From assembly GCA_937974245.1 (NCBI GenBank), contig CALJKV010000026.1, forward strand, positions 25,214 to 89,213: a DNA stretch of 64,000 bases, written 5' to 3'. The translations under genes and the position numbers were made by a program. The notes below the pieces were generated by a model, which was not told the DNA's origin, did not search any database, and was given only the letters and a program-made list of their open reading frames with translations. Of the stretch, positions 13,801 to 19,736 are shown piece after piece (within the stretch, counting starts at the first letter, position 1; each line of letters opens with the position of its first letter). This DNA is from an uncultured Chloroflexota bacterium. GTDB taxonomy: Bacteria; Chloroflexota; Anaerolineae; Aggregatilineales; Phototrophicaceae.

Positions 13801-14536
13801 CTCGTTTGCCCACTGGCGGCACACGGCTGGGCGACCTGCTCTGAGCATCAATTGGGGGACATGGGATGAGATGCGTGCGGCCACCGCTGAAGGACAGGAA
13901 CTGGTGACACGCACCGGGTTGAACCGTATGGCATCCGATCAGGCTCTGGCATTTATGGGCGATTTTCTGGGGATTTCTGATCTGGCGCAGATGGTCGTGG
14001 CGGCGGTGGACTGGTCGGTACTGAAACCGATCTACGAAGCACGCGGCCAGCGGGCGCTCCTGGAACGAGTCGGCGTTCGGCAGCACGCGACGAAGGCGAT
14101 ACAAACGGAGGCTAAAGTGTCTGACCTGCTACAAAAACTGAGCGAAGCGCACCCTGACGACCATCATGATATTCTTTTGGCGCATGTCCGGACGGAAGCG
14201 GCTTCAGTGCTGGGTATCGCTCGCCCCGAAGAAATAGACATTCACCAGGGGCTGTTTGAGATGGGTATGGACTCGCTGATGTCGGTCGAACTTAAAGGGC
14301 GGCTGGAAGTCAGTGTGGAACACGCGCTGCCATCCACGCTGACATTCAATTATCCGACGGTGGCAGAACTTGTGGAATACCTGACGACGAACGTGCTGTC
14401 CGAAAAATCGACTGCTTCACCCACCAATGAAGCCTCCGTGCCGGAAGTCGCCAGTACACCGGACAGCAGCGACCTGGATGATCTTTCCGAAGATGAACTG
14501 GCCGCGCTCTTGAGCAAGAAACTGCGATTGAAATGA
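7808..14536 (+). CDS. Type I polyketide synthase, KS-AT-DH-cMT-KR-ACP
   Basis: Second polyketide synthase module, 2242 residues, translationally coupled to the first (ATGA overlap). Domains in order: N-terminal docking helix; ketosynthase (Cys208 in DTACSSSS); acyltransferase (GHSVGE near 654); dehydratase (HxxxGxxxxP near 958, DxxxH near 1127); C-methyltransferase (EIGAGTGS near 1435); the structural half of a ketoreductase; catalytic ketoreductase (GGLGGLG near 1833, catalytic Tyr1990 present); acyl carrier domain (Ser2156 in GMDSL). It lacks an enoylreductase, so the expected product of the round is an alpha-methyl enoyl unit. The AT motif is TASH rather than HAFH, which makes the extender choice ambiguous. 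No thioesterase or reductase domain ends the line, so chain release must come from elsewhere. The tail is acidic and Leu-rich, like docking tails. Confidence 0.95.
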   Translation: MSDLFDRISQLSPKRLALLVMDLQAKLDASERRKPEPIAIIGMGCRFPGGANNPEQFWANLQNGVDSITDIPASRWDVGQFYDPDPDAPGKIATMWGGFVDDIDRFEPQFFGISPREAVTIDPQQRLMLEVSWEALESAGYAPDKLTGSKTGVFVGICNNDYAQMVLNGDTEKFDMYVSTGSAHSVASGRISYILGLQGPAVSVDTACSSSSVAIYLAVQSLRDGECRMALAGGANAILAPEVTVTLSKANMMASDGRCKAFDESADGFVRSEGSGAVVLKRLSDAVADGDSILAVIRGAAINQDGRSNGLTAPNGPSQVSVIRDALMNAGLEPHEISYVETHGTGTSLGDPIEVQALGAALGKDRPAGQPLMIGSVKTNIGHLESAAGIAGLIKLILSLQHREIPPHLHFHHPSSYIAWDELPVTVPTERTPWELPTGTRIGGLSSFGFSGTNVHLIVEEAPVRHPEPVEIERPSHILTLSARTEPALQQLVERYRDALAGQTPGSLPDVCFTANAGRAHLSHRLALVADTLPEMRDTLSAYLRGETPGNMVIGQTGPRLGAVFLFTGQGSQHVDMGRALYETQPTFRRALDQCDEILQPLLGQSLLAVLYPEPGQDSPLNDIFFAQPAQFAIEYALAELWRSWGVVPSVVMGHSVGEYAAACVAGVFSLEDGLKLVAARGRLMQSVSQSGEMATVFGSYERVAAAVQPYTDRVSIAAVNGPESVVISGEKDAVQAVIDALKGERIRARHLQVTTASHSPLMNPLLDEFWRIARSIEFRPPQIDLISGLTGQLAGHEIAGADYWRRHMRESVQFYPAMQTLYAGGYRLFVEIGPAPNLLEMGQRCELGDDCRWIPSLRPGHTDWTQMLKSLGALYVAGLDVDWAGFDRDYPRRRVSLPTYPFQRERYWLDTHATRQQVASLGGDALHPLLGTRLRSPVIQDIVYESRLNAYYPAFLDHHRIYGAVVMPSPVYLEMALAGAEDAFGSAMYGVENLSIQEALILPEEGFRTIQLVIKPEGTGRASFQVFSLGERDEWKQYASGGLALHMDMPQTTDILVLADIQARCTDELPGSAYYDQIREIGLEFGPNFMGIEHIWRRDGEALGQVQLPEGLIHDTKAYHIHPAFLDACFHLLGVPLPDYTFDTTYLLIGIDQYRLYRKPQGTRLWNHTVLAWRDDNQETFSGDVRLFDEDGQLIGEVTGLQLKRAGKDVLMRFAQQRPGDWLYQVEWLPKAQTAASGVSPLAGTVLVDTAASMTSRLEALGDQHGLEGYSGFFAHVDRLVVGYILTALAQFGVDVHPGTRFDPDVLGVSDDQRRLWARLLDMLREDGVAQHSDDGWELTQIPDIDIRSYWSWLVEQYPDYRAELELIGRCGPQLAGTLRGAVDPVGLLFPGGSLSSLEQIYQDAPFAQVYNTLVEQTVTNLLVGWPEGRPLRTLEIGAGTGSTTAYVLPALPAAGAEYVFTDLSPLFLERAAEKFGARLRYERLDIEQNPAGQGFADGSFDLVIAANVLHATQDIRESLVNARSLLAPGGILLLLEGVAPQRWVDVTFGLTDGWWRFRDADLRPDYPLLTAQGWLDILDSVGFVEPAAIAGERPGSILSQQAVILARTASGDAEADMQGTWLIFADDGGLGDQVAASITGRGGQYRLVKPGEAYRSGSDCTWINPYEPGDYHHLVHDAGDNLRGVIYLWGLSATPGVDTSEVEQAVAQELICGGALYVTQALSALSQPAALWMVTQGAQPVEGTVSAPDQSTLWGLGRVIALEHPEIWGGLIDLDDQPSEQAALILAGITQIDGEDQVGWRHGKRYVARLLPTTPPLSGPVQWDAEGAYLVTGGLGGLGLKIARWLAEQGAGHLVLIGRRGLPGRDHWNSLPLESDERRKADAILAIEALGTRVTVESADVSDRTRMTALFARFGDTLPPLRGIIHAAASLSNQMLADMDMNTLLDSLRPKVIGTHILDDLSRDMPLDFMVLFSSTTALWGSRFLGHYAAANTFLDSFAHWRHTAGRPALSINWGTWDEMRAATAEGQELVTRTGLNRMASDQALAFMGDFLGISDLAQMVVAAVDWSVLKPIYEARGQRALLERVGVRQHATKAIQTEAKVSDLLQKLSEAHPDDHHDILLAHVRTEAASVLGIARPEEIDIHQGLFEMGMDSLMSVELKGRLEVSVEHALPSTLTFNYPTVAELVEYLTTNVLSEKSTASPTNEASVPEVASTPDSSDLDDLSEDELAALLSKKLRLK

Positions 14537-14543
14537 TATCTGT

Positions 14544-15491
14544 GTGAGGTGGCATGTGGTGCTACTGATGATGTGTGTGCTGCTGTTATCGGGATGTGTA
14601 TGGCAAGATGTTTTTACGGTGTTGGATACTTTCCAGGAATCGCCACCACAGACCACCAATATTGCTTATGGCAGCGGGCCGGATAACATCCTGGACGTGT
14701 ACCTGCCGGCGCAAGGCAGTGGGCCTTTTCCGGTGGTAATGCTGATTCACGGCACTGAGGTTAATAAAGACTACTTCACCGGTACCAATACCGTGCAAGA
14801 CCTCGTGGCACAGGGTTACGCCGCCGTTTCAATTCACTACCCTGAGCCTACACCGGCCAATCCCAATTCGGTGATGGATGATGCCGCCTGCGCCCTGGCC
14901 TGGATTCACAACAGCAGCAGGATGTATCCTTTTGATACCAGTAATGTGGTCGTCCTGGGGCATTCTCGCGGAGCAGCGATGGCGATCCTACTGGCTATGA
15001 TAGATGAACCAGGACTGTTGCTCGGTAACTGTGAGTACCGTCTTCCGGACGCCAATTGGGTGAAAGGGGCGGTGGGGTATGGGGGTAGTTATGCTGTGCC
15101 CGCAGTGAGCTTTGCGAACCCTAATTTCCAGAAAACCTTGCAGGACTCCGTGGGGATGACAGCCGAGCAGATACAGGCGCTGGAAACCGTACTCTCTACC
15201 GTTCCGCCGGAAGAATGGCGCAGCAGCCCGCAAATGCCCGAACCGCTGCGCTTACTCGCAAACTATTTACCGCTGGCCTGGCTGGATGGCAGTGAACCGC
15301 CGATATTGCTGGTACATGGCGAAAACGACGAACGCACCCCGGTGATCGAGTCGCAAGCCTTCGCTGATATACTGGTAGCGAAAGGCGTGCCGCTCACGCT
15401 GGTCATCATCCCTGGCGCATTCCATCGGCTGAATCAGGACTCTCTGCGCGATCCGCTGTTCAAGTTTCTGGACACAATCACCGGTAGATAG
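14544..15491 (+). CDS. Alpha/beta hydrolase lipoprotein
   Basis: 315 residues. The N-terminus is a lipoprotein signal: Arg2, a hydrophobic core, then LLSGC with the lipidated Cys at residue 18. The mature part is an alpha/beta hydrolase of the dienelactone-hydrolase/carboxylesterase type, with an HG oxyanion loop (LIHGTE), a nucleophile elbow GHSRGA (Ser141), and late Asp and His (ENDERTP, GAFHRL) that could complete the triad. It starts 7 bases after the second PKS, so it is probably cotranscribed. Because it is exported and lipid-anchored it is unlikely to be the PKS chain-release enzyme; acting on the secreted product, or an unrelated esterase role, is inference. The start is uncertain: a GTG at 14544 keeps the Arg of the signal peptide, while ATG codons at 14568 and 14571 are alternatives. 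Confidence 0.8.
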   Translation: MRWHVVLLMMCVLLLSGCVWQDVFTVLDTFQESPPQTTNIAYGSGPDNILDVYLPAQGSGPFPVVMLIHGTEVNKDYFTGTNTVQDLVAQGYAAVSIHYPEPTPANPNSVMDDAACALAWIHNSSRMYPFDTSNVVVLGHSRGAAMAILLAMIDEPGLLLGNCEYRLPDANWVKGAVGYGGSYAVPAVSFANPNFQKTLQDSVGMTAEQIQALETVLSTVPPEEWRSSPQMPEPLRLLANYLPLAWLDGSEPPILLVHGENDERTPVIESQAFADILVAKGVPLTLVIIPGAFHRLNQDSLRDPLFKFLDTITGR

Positions 15492-15544
15492 GCAGCATGT
15501 TCATTCGTTTATTCTAGGAGCGCTAAACAGTGCAGCTTTGCCGG

Positions 15545-15892
15545 CTACTGGATGCTGACCAGCACCTGTGCGCCACGCCATAACCCTTCCAGGTCGTAAT
15601 ACAGGCGCTTGCTTTCGAGGAACAGGTGGACGACCACGTTCCCGTAGTCCATCAGAATCCAGCCACTGTCCGCCGTGCCTTCAATCGAAAATGGCAGTTT
15701 CTCACACTGCTCTTTCACGCTGTTGCGCACGTTTTCCGCTAATGCTTTAAGCTGGCGGTCGCTGTTGCCGTTACAAATGACAAAGTAGTCTGCAATGATC
15801 GCGTCCGGGCGCAGGTCAAGCAGGACGATGTTTTCCGCTTTTTTCTCATCCACAACATGGACGATGTGGCGTGCGAGTTCTTGTGAGTCCAG
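15545..15892 (-). CDS. rsfS: Ribosomal silencing factor RsfS (Iojap family)
   Basis: RsfS binds ribosomal protein L14 and blocks joining of the ribosomal subunits when nutrients are scarce. The protein shows the family core: DEKKAENIVLLDL, then DYFVICNG, then GWILMDYGNVVVHLF, then the YYDLEGLW tail. A GTG at 15853 would give 102 residues, but 13 residues typical of the family N-terminus (DSQELARHIVHVV) are encoded in frame upstream. They begin at a CTG (15892-15890) placed 5 bases after a perfect AGGAGG (15903-15898). I therefore call a CTG start and 115 residues. A promoter with TTGCCC and extended -10 TGCTACAAT lies just upstream. Identity is secure; the start codon is an inference. Confidence 0.9.
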   Translation of the reverse strand: MDSQELARHIVHVVDEKKAENIVLLDLRPDAIIADYFVICNGNSDRQLKALAENVRNSVKEQCEKLPFSIEGTADSGWILMDYGNVVVHLFLESKRLYYDLEGLWRGAQVLVSIQ

Positions 15893-15932
15893 AAAAGCCT
15901 CCTATAGTGTTCAAGACAGTGTCTAAGCGGGC

Positions 15933-15960
15933 ATTGTAGCATAATCGGCATTCAGGGCAA
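15933..15960 (-). promoter_or_regulatory. Promoter for rsfS, extended -10
   Basis: On the minus strand, TTGCCC (15960-15955) is followed after 16 bases by TACAAT (15938-15933), preceded by TGC to form an extended -10. The predicted transcription start is near 15926, giving a leader of about 34 bases that carries the AGGAGG of rsfS. The -35 overlaps the 3' end of the upstream hydrolase gene. Confidence 0.55.
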
Positions 15961-16776
15961 TGCTGCCCCGGTTTCTGCCAGGAATGCGCCCAGCGCCGCG
16001 ATCACGGTATCCGGCTGTTCATCGAGTGGTTGGTGATTCACGCCGGGAAGTTCCAGTAGTCGGGCGTTTTGCAACCGGTGTGCCGCCAGCCGCCCCTCCT
16101 GTGGTGGAACAGTGCTGTCTTCCGCGCCGACCAGCACGAGCGTAGGCTGTTGTATCCTCCGCAGTTCCGGTTCCAGGTTCTCGCGGGCGATGCTCGCAAG
16201 TGCTCCGGTTGCGGCCTGCCATGACGCCCGTATGAAGTCCTGGCGGATCCGTTCGGCGGCTTCCGCTCCCACATACGCTGGCACACTCAGCAGCGGTGCC
16301 AATAGTTCCGATTGTGCCAACCACCAGAACGGCTTGGAACGCGCTAGGGCGAAACTGCCCACCTCGGTACTCACGAGACGATTGAGTTCAAGCGAGAAAC
16401 GCCCGGTCACAACCGGCGCGAGCAACGCCAGCGCCTCAGCTAATTCGGGGCGCAATAGTGCCAACTTGAGCGCCAGCATCCCGCCCATCGAATGCCCGAT
16501 GATGGCTTTGGGCTGGATACCATGCTGGTCGCAAAAGTCTATCACCAGGGCGGCATGGTCATTGATGTCGAGCATCGGGTTTGCGGGCAGTGACGGGGAT
16601 GCGCCGAAACCAGCTAGGTCAATCGCCCAGAAACGTGCGCGACCCTGTAAGGCCTCAATCATCACCTGCCACATCTTGCCCGAACTGGCCCAGCCATGAA
16701 TCAACAGGACATCTGGCCCGGCTCCGGCGCAGGTATAGTGGAGTTGGGTGGGTTGCGTATGGTTCACTATTGACAT
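15952..16776 (-). CDS. Alpha/beta fold hydrolase
   Basis: 274 residues, a cytoplasmic alpha/beta hydrolase of the BioH/MenH-like type. Visible features: oxyanion loop LLIHGW, nucleophile elbow GHSMGG (Ser96), an acid in VGAEDSTVPP, and the catalytic His in GVNHQPLDE. The substrate cannot be told from sequence; BioH, MenH or a lactonase are all possible. The ATG at 16776 is preferred over in-frame codons further upstream because a strong extended -10 (TGCTATAAT) lies immediately before it, placing the transcription start on the A of the ATG. The mRNA would then be leaderless, which fits the absence of a ribosome site. The gene is divergent from the PyrK-like operon. Confidence 0.85.
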   Translation of the reverse strand: MSIVNHTQPTQLHYTCAGAGPDVLLIHGWASSGKMWQVMIEALQGRARFWAIDLAGFGASPSLPANPMLDINDHAALVIDFCDQHGIQPKAIIGHSMGGMLALKLALLRPELAEALALLAPVVTGRFSLELNRLVSTEVGSFALARSKPFWWLAQSELLAPLLSVPAYVGAEAAERIRQDFIRASWQAATGALASIARENLEPELRRIQQPTLVLVGAEDSTVPPQEGRLAAHRLQNARLLELPGVNHQPLDEQPDTVIAALGAFLAETGAALP

Positions 16777-16782
16777 ACGCTC

Positions 16783-16791
16783 ATTATAGCA
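16783..16791 (-). promoter_or_regulatory. Extended -10 promoter giving a leaderless mRNA
   Basis: TGCTATAAT on the minus strand, with TATAAT at 16788-16783. The expected +1, seven positions beyond the hexamer, is 16776, the A of the hydrolase ATG. No good -35 is present at 16-18 bases, which is usual for extended -10 promoters. Confidence 0.55.
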
Positions 16792-16918
16792 TGACTCAAT
16801 GCGGGAAAAGGGGGATGTTTTGCGGTCAACAATGGCAGACTGATTGTAAACCGCTGTACAATGGGTGAGCAACAGTAATTCGTATTAATGGGCAGGCTTT
16901 AAGGGTAATCAATTAACC

Positions 16919-17659
16919 ATGAAAGAAACCCAGGCCATTATCGAACGTATCAGCCGGGTGAATACTGGCTTTCAACGGTTACACCTCTCGGTAGATGACT
17001 CGTTGAGCCAGATCAAACCCGGCCAATCATTGCTGGCACGTCCGGTTGAAGCGTGGAATCCGTATCTGCGTGAACACTGGTGGCCGGTGACCGTTAGCGC
17101 AACGAACATGATTGTCGAGCGCCCCCTTGAGTCACGCTACGAACCTGGTCAAGTCGTGAGCCTGCTCGGTCTAATCGGACAGCCCTACCGTTACCGGCGC
17201 ACGTTGCGGAATGTGCTGCTGCTGTCGTTTGACGCGCCGCCTACCGCGCTGCTGATGTCTATCGGCTGGTTGCTGGGCAACCAGGTGAGCGTGACTCTCG
17301 TGCTGCTGGGTAGTGCCCGACAGTATGATACCGCGCATCTGCCGCCGGAACTGGAGATCATTCACGGGGAGGATGATTTTGGCTGGCCGGATCGGGTGAT
17401 GACCGTGGGCTGGGCAGATCAGGTCTTTGTGACTGTCGCGCCTGATGACGAATTAGGTCGGTTTGCGAAGGTATGGACGCTCTTCAAGGAACTACGGGCG
17501 GACATCCCCCCCAATTACCTGTTTGGTGTCTTCCAGCCGGAACTGCCCTGTGGTGTGGGGGCGTGCCAGGCGTGCCTGGTGGGGCTGCGTGGGAATACTG
17601 TGCGGACGATCTGCCAGGATGGGCCGGCGATTGACCTGACGCAGGTGCCGCTGTTATGA
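16919..17659 (+). CDS. PyrK-like 2Fe-2S protein (degenerate dihydroorotate dehydrogenase electron-transfer subunit)
   Basis: 246 residues resembling PyrK, the subunit that passes electrons from a class 1B dihydroorotate dehydrogenase to NAD. The C-terminus keeps a full ferredoxin-type cluster site: Cys211, Cys216, Cys219 and Cys232 (CGVGACQAC, then ICQDGPAID). The N-terminal flavin domain keeps PGQ near residue 34 but I do not see the Arg-x-Tyr/Pro-Ser FAD motif that normally follows; the region reads PYLREHWWPVTV instead. It is the first gene of an operon with a PIG-L deacetylase (4-base overlap) and a dihydroorotate-dehydrogenase-like gene. A role as redox partner of the latter is inferred. 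The ribosome site is weak (AAGGG about 14 bases upstream). Confidence 0.7.
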   Translation: MKETQAIIERISRVNTGFQRLHLSVDDSLSQIKPGQSLLARPVEAWNPYLREHWWPVTVSATNMIVERPLESRYEPGQVVSLLGLIGQPYRYRRTLRNVLLLSFDAPPTALLMSIGWLLGNQVSVTLVLLGSARQYDTAHLPPELEIIHGEDDFGWPDRVMTVGWADQVFVTVAPDDELGRFAKVWTLFKELRADIPPNYLFGVFQPELPCGVGACQACLVGLRGNTVRTICQDGPAIDLTQVPLL

Positions 17660-18408
17660 CGCTGCGTTCGGCGGTCTGCTTTTTCGCCCACCCGGACGAC
17701 GAGACGATTTTGGCGGGCGGCATCATAACGCTGCTGGCGCGACAAGGCGTGCTTGTGCAGGTCGTGTGCGCCACGCGGGGCGAAGGCGGCGAGGTGGGCG
17801 ACCCGCCGGTTGTCCCCAATCGAGATCTGTTAGGTGCAGCACGGGAAGCTGAGCTGCGCTGCGCGGTACACACATTGGGCGCGTCGGTAACGGTGCTGGA
17901 CTATATAGACCCGACGGTGGGCGAGGGTGAGGCGCTCTACCCATTTGCGGTGGCTTTCGACATGCTGGCAGCACAGTTTGGGGAAATCGCCCGTCACTAT
18001 CAGGCCGATCTGGTACTCACACATGGCGTGGATGGCGAATACGGCCACCCGGCGCACCAATTGGTACACCGGGCGGTGCTGGCGGGAGTCCCCGCGGCAC
18101 TGCCGGAGACCCTGGTTTACACGGTTGCGGCGCGTGTGCCGTCTATTGAAGATCGGCTGTGGAATCAGAGTGAAACGGCTCACCTCGCGCTGGATATTCA
18201 ACCCTGGGGCGCGGCTAAAGTAGGCGCGATGCTGTGCCATGTGTCGCAGCATGCACTGTTTAAGCGTCGTCGAGGGCTTCAGACCGTGCCAGAAGCGCTG
18301 CGAACCACCGAGTCCGTGCGCCGTTCCTGGCCGGATACACGTGGCGAACCACCCCAAGACGCTTTTACCAGTCTGCTCCGTGAAGCCGGGGCATGGTTAT
18401 TGGAGTAG
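17656..18408 (+). CDS. PIG-L family deacetylase
   Basis: 250 residues of the LmbE/PIG-L zinc-dependent N-deacetylase family, which removes acetyl groups from GlcNAc-type substrates (MshB, BshB and GlcNAc-PI deacetylase are members). The zinc and catalytic motif AHPDDE is at residues 11-16, and the third zinc His lies in GHPAHQLVH near 134. The gene overlaps the PyrK-like gene by 4 bases and is followed after 10 bases by the dihydroorotate-dehydrogenase-like gene, so it sits inside that operon. Substrate is unknown. The combination with two redox-type proteins is unusual; low-molecular-weight thiol biosynthesis is one possibility but no ligase is nearby. Confidence 0.85.
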   Translation: MTLRSAVCFFAHPDDETILAGGIITLLARQGVLVQVVCATRGEGGEVGDPPVVPNRDLLGAAREAELRCAVHTLGASVTVLDYIDPTVGEGEALYPFAVAFDMLAAQFGEIARHYQADLVLTHGVDGEYGHPAHQLVHRAVLAGVPAALPETLVYTVAARVPSIEDRLWNQSETAHLALDIQPWGAAKVGAMLCHVSQHALFKRRRGLQTVPEALRTTESVRRSWPDTRGEPPQDAFTSLLREAGAWLLE

Positions 18409-18418
18409 AAGGACGCTT

Positions 18419-19360
18419 ATGGCTTTTGAGATTACCCGACCCGGGAAAAACAGCCTGGTTGTTGAAACCCCTGTAATGCCATCCGCTGGTATTTTCGGCT
18501 TTGGCGATGTGTACCGCGACCTGATTAAAGTTGAGAAGCTGGGCGCGATTGTCACCAACCCGGTGACGTACCAACCCTGGCAGGTTGCCACCGGGACGCG
18601 GGTGATTCCGCTGGATGCTGGGGTACTCGTGCATACCGGACTGCCCAATCCTGGCCTGAGCAAGGTGCTGAACCAGTATCGCGGCTTATGGGATCGCTAC
18701 CCGATGCCAGTGATTCTGCATCTCGTTAGCACGACGGTGGAGCATGTGCGGCGCGGCGCGGAACGGATTGACGAAGAAACCAGCGTGGACGCAATTGAAC
18801 TCGGCCTAAATGACGATGTGGACTGGTCGGAAGCCGAACACCTGACAAAGGCAGCAGTTCAGGCCACCGAAAAACCCGTGCTGGTGCGCTTGCCGCTGCA
18901 TGATGCGCTGGCTGTCGCTGAGGCCGTCATGGATGCCGGAGCGGGTGCATTGGTCGTGGCCGCGCCGCCTCGAGGGACAGCTCGTGACCCGCATACCGGC
19001 AAACTTGTGAGTGGCCGAGTATACGGCCCGTTAGTGAAACCGGCAGTGCTGCGCGTGGTAGGGCAGCTTGCCCGTAAGGTAGATATTCCGGTGATTGGGG
19101 CGGGTGGCATTCATACCCAGCAGGATGCTCGCGATTATATTGAGGCCGGAGCGCGGGCTGTGCAGGTCGATTCTGCCACCTGGATACAGCCCAAAATCAT
19201 CGAATTCATCGCTCGTGACCTGGGTGGGTGGGTACTCACGCGGGAAGTTGGGGCGCTGGCCGACGAGTGGCATCCGGGCATCGGTGAAACCGAACGCAAA
19301 GCAGAAGATGCCGGACAATCGGCTGAACCCGGCGATGCATCCACCAAGCCGACGGGGTAA
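18419..19360 (+). CDS. Dihydroorotate dehydrogenase-like TIM-barrel protein with lost catalytic motifs
   Basis: 313 residues with the overall pattern of a class 1 dihydroorotate dehydrogenase: TPVMPSAGIFGFGDVY at the N-terminus, YGPLVKPAVLRVV and the FMN-phosphate loop IPVIGAGGI, then AGARAVQVDSA. Key residues are changed. Where the family has a Lys in the KSVT motif this protein has TNPVT, and where the family has the NxSCPN loop with the catalytic base it has ELGLNDDVDW near residue 126. The Lys of VKLSPN is Arg (VRLPLH). It may bind FMN but is unlikely to oxidise dihydroorotate in the usual way. The C-terminal 25 residues are a polar tail. Start ATG 18419 follows AAGGA by 5 bases. Confidence 0.75.
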   Translation: MAFEITRPGKNSLVVETPVMPSAGIFGFGDVYRDLIKVEKLGAIVTNPVTYQPWQVATGTRVIPLDAGVLVHTGLPNPGLSKVLNQYRGLWDRYPMPVILHLVSTTVEHVRRGAERIDEETSVDAIELGLNDDVDWSEAEHLTKAAVQATEKPVLVRLPLHDALAVAEAVMDAGAGALVVAAPPRGTARDPHTGKLVSGRVYGPLVKPAVLRVVGQLARKVDIPVIGAGGIHTQQDARDYIEAGARAVQVDSATWIQPKIIEFIARDLGGWVLTREVGALADEWHPGIGETERKAEDAGQSAEPGDASTKPTG

Positions 19361-19402
19361 CTGCGAGCCGCTGTGTGTTGAGATTACCCAGACGCTTGCG
19401 CT

Positions 19403-19639
19403 CTAGGCCTGGGCAAGCTGATCGGTGGCCGAATCGTCAGCGTGTTTGGCCCCATCTTCGCCTTCGGTATGTCGCAGCGGAATCACACCAGTGATACCAC
19501 CACTGTCTTCGTCAAACTCCGGCAAGTTGGGCTGCGCGGATTGGTCGGATTCCTGCCGCGTGTCTGGTTCGACATCTACGCGTGGCATCACGCCGGTCTG
19601 GGAGCCTGCGTGGGTGGGTTTCTTGGGTTTATCGGACAT
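19403..19639 (-). CDS. Small acidic, probably disordered protein
   Basis: 78 residues, rich in Asp, Glu, Ser, Thr and Pro, with no Cys and no hydrophobic segment. Two related short motifs are visible, GSQTGVMPRV and SGGITGVIPL, separated by an acidic linker. No family recognised. The ATG at 19639 is preceded by GGGGGA about 8 bases upstream, and a -10-like TACAAT (19679-19674) lies 40 bases further. It ends convergently 42 bases from the dihydroorotate-dehydrogenase-like gene. Confidence 0.5.
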   Translation of the reverse strand: MSDKPKKPTHAGSQTGVMPRVDVEPDTRQESDQSAQPNLPEFDEDSGGITGVIPLRHTEGEDGAKHADDSATDQLAQA

Positions 19640-19736
19640 CACATTTATCCCCCATGTGCTGCTTATCAATTTTATTGTACAGTACCTGTCTGCCAATACA
19701 AACACTTTTGGGCAGTTTTGCGCTTGTGTTCAGGCC

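Noticed and set aside
14544..15491. The lipoprotein hydrolase as the missing PKS thioesterase
   Set aside because: A lipobox (LLSGC) predicts export, which separates it from the cytoplasmic carrier domain.
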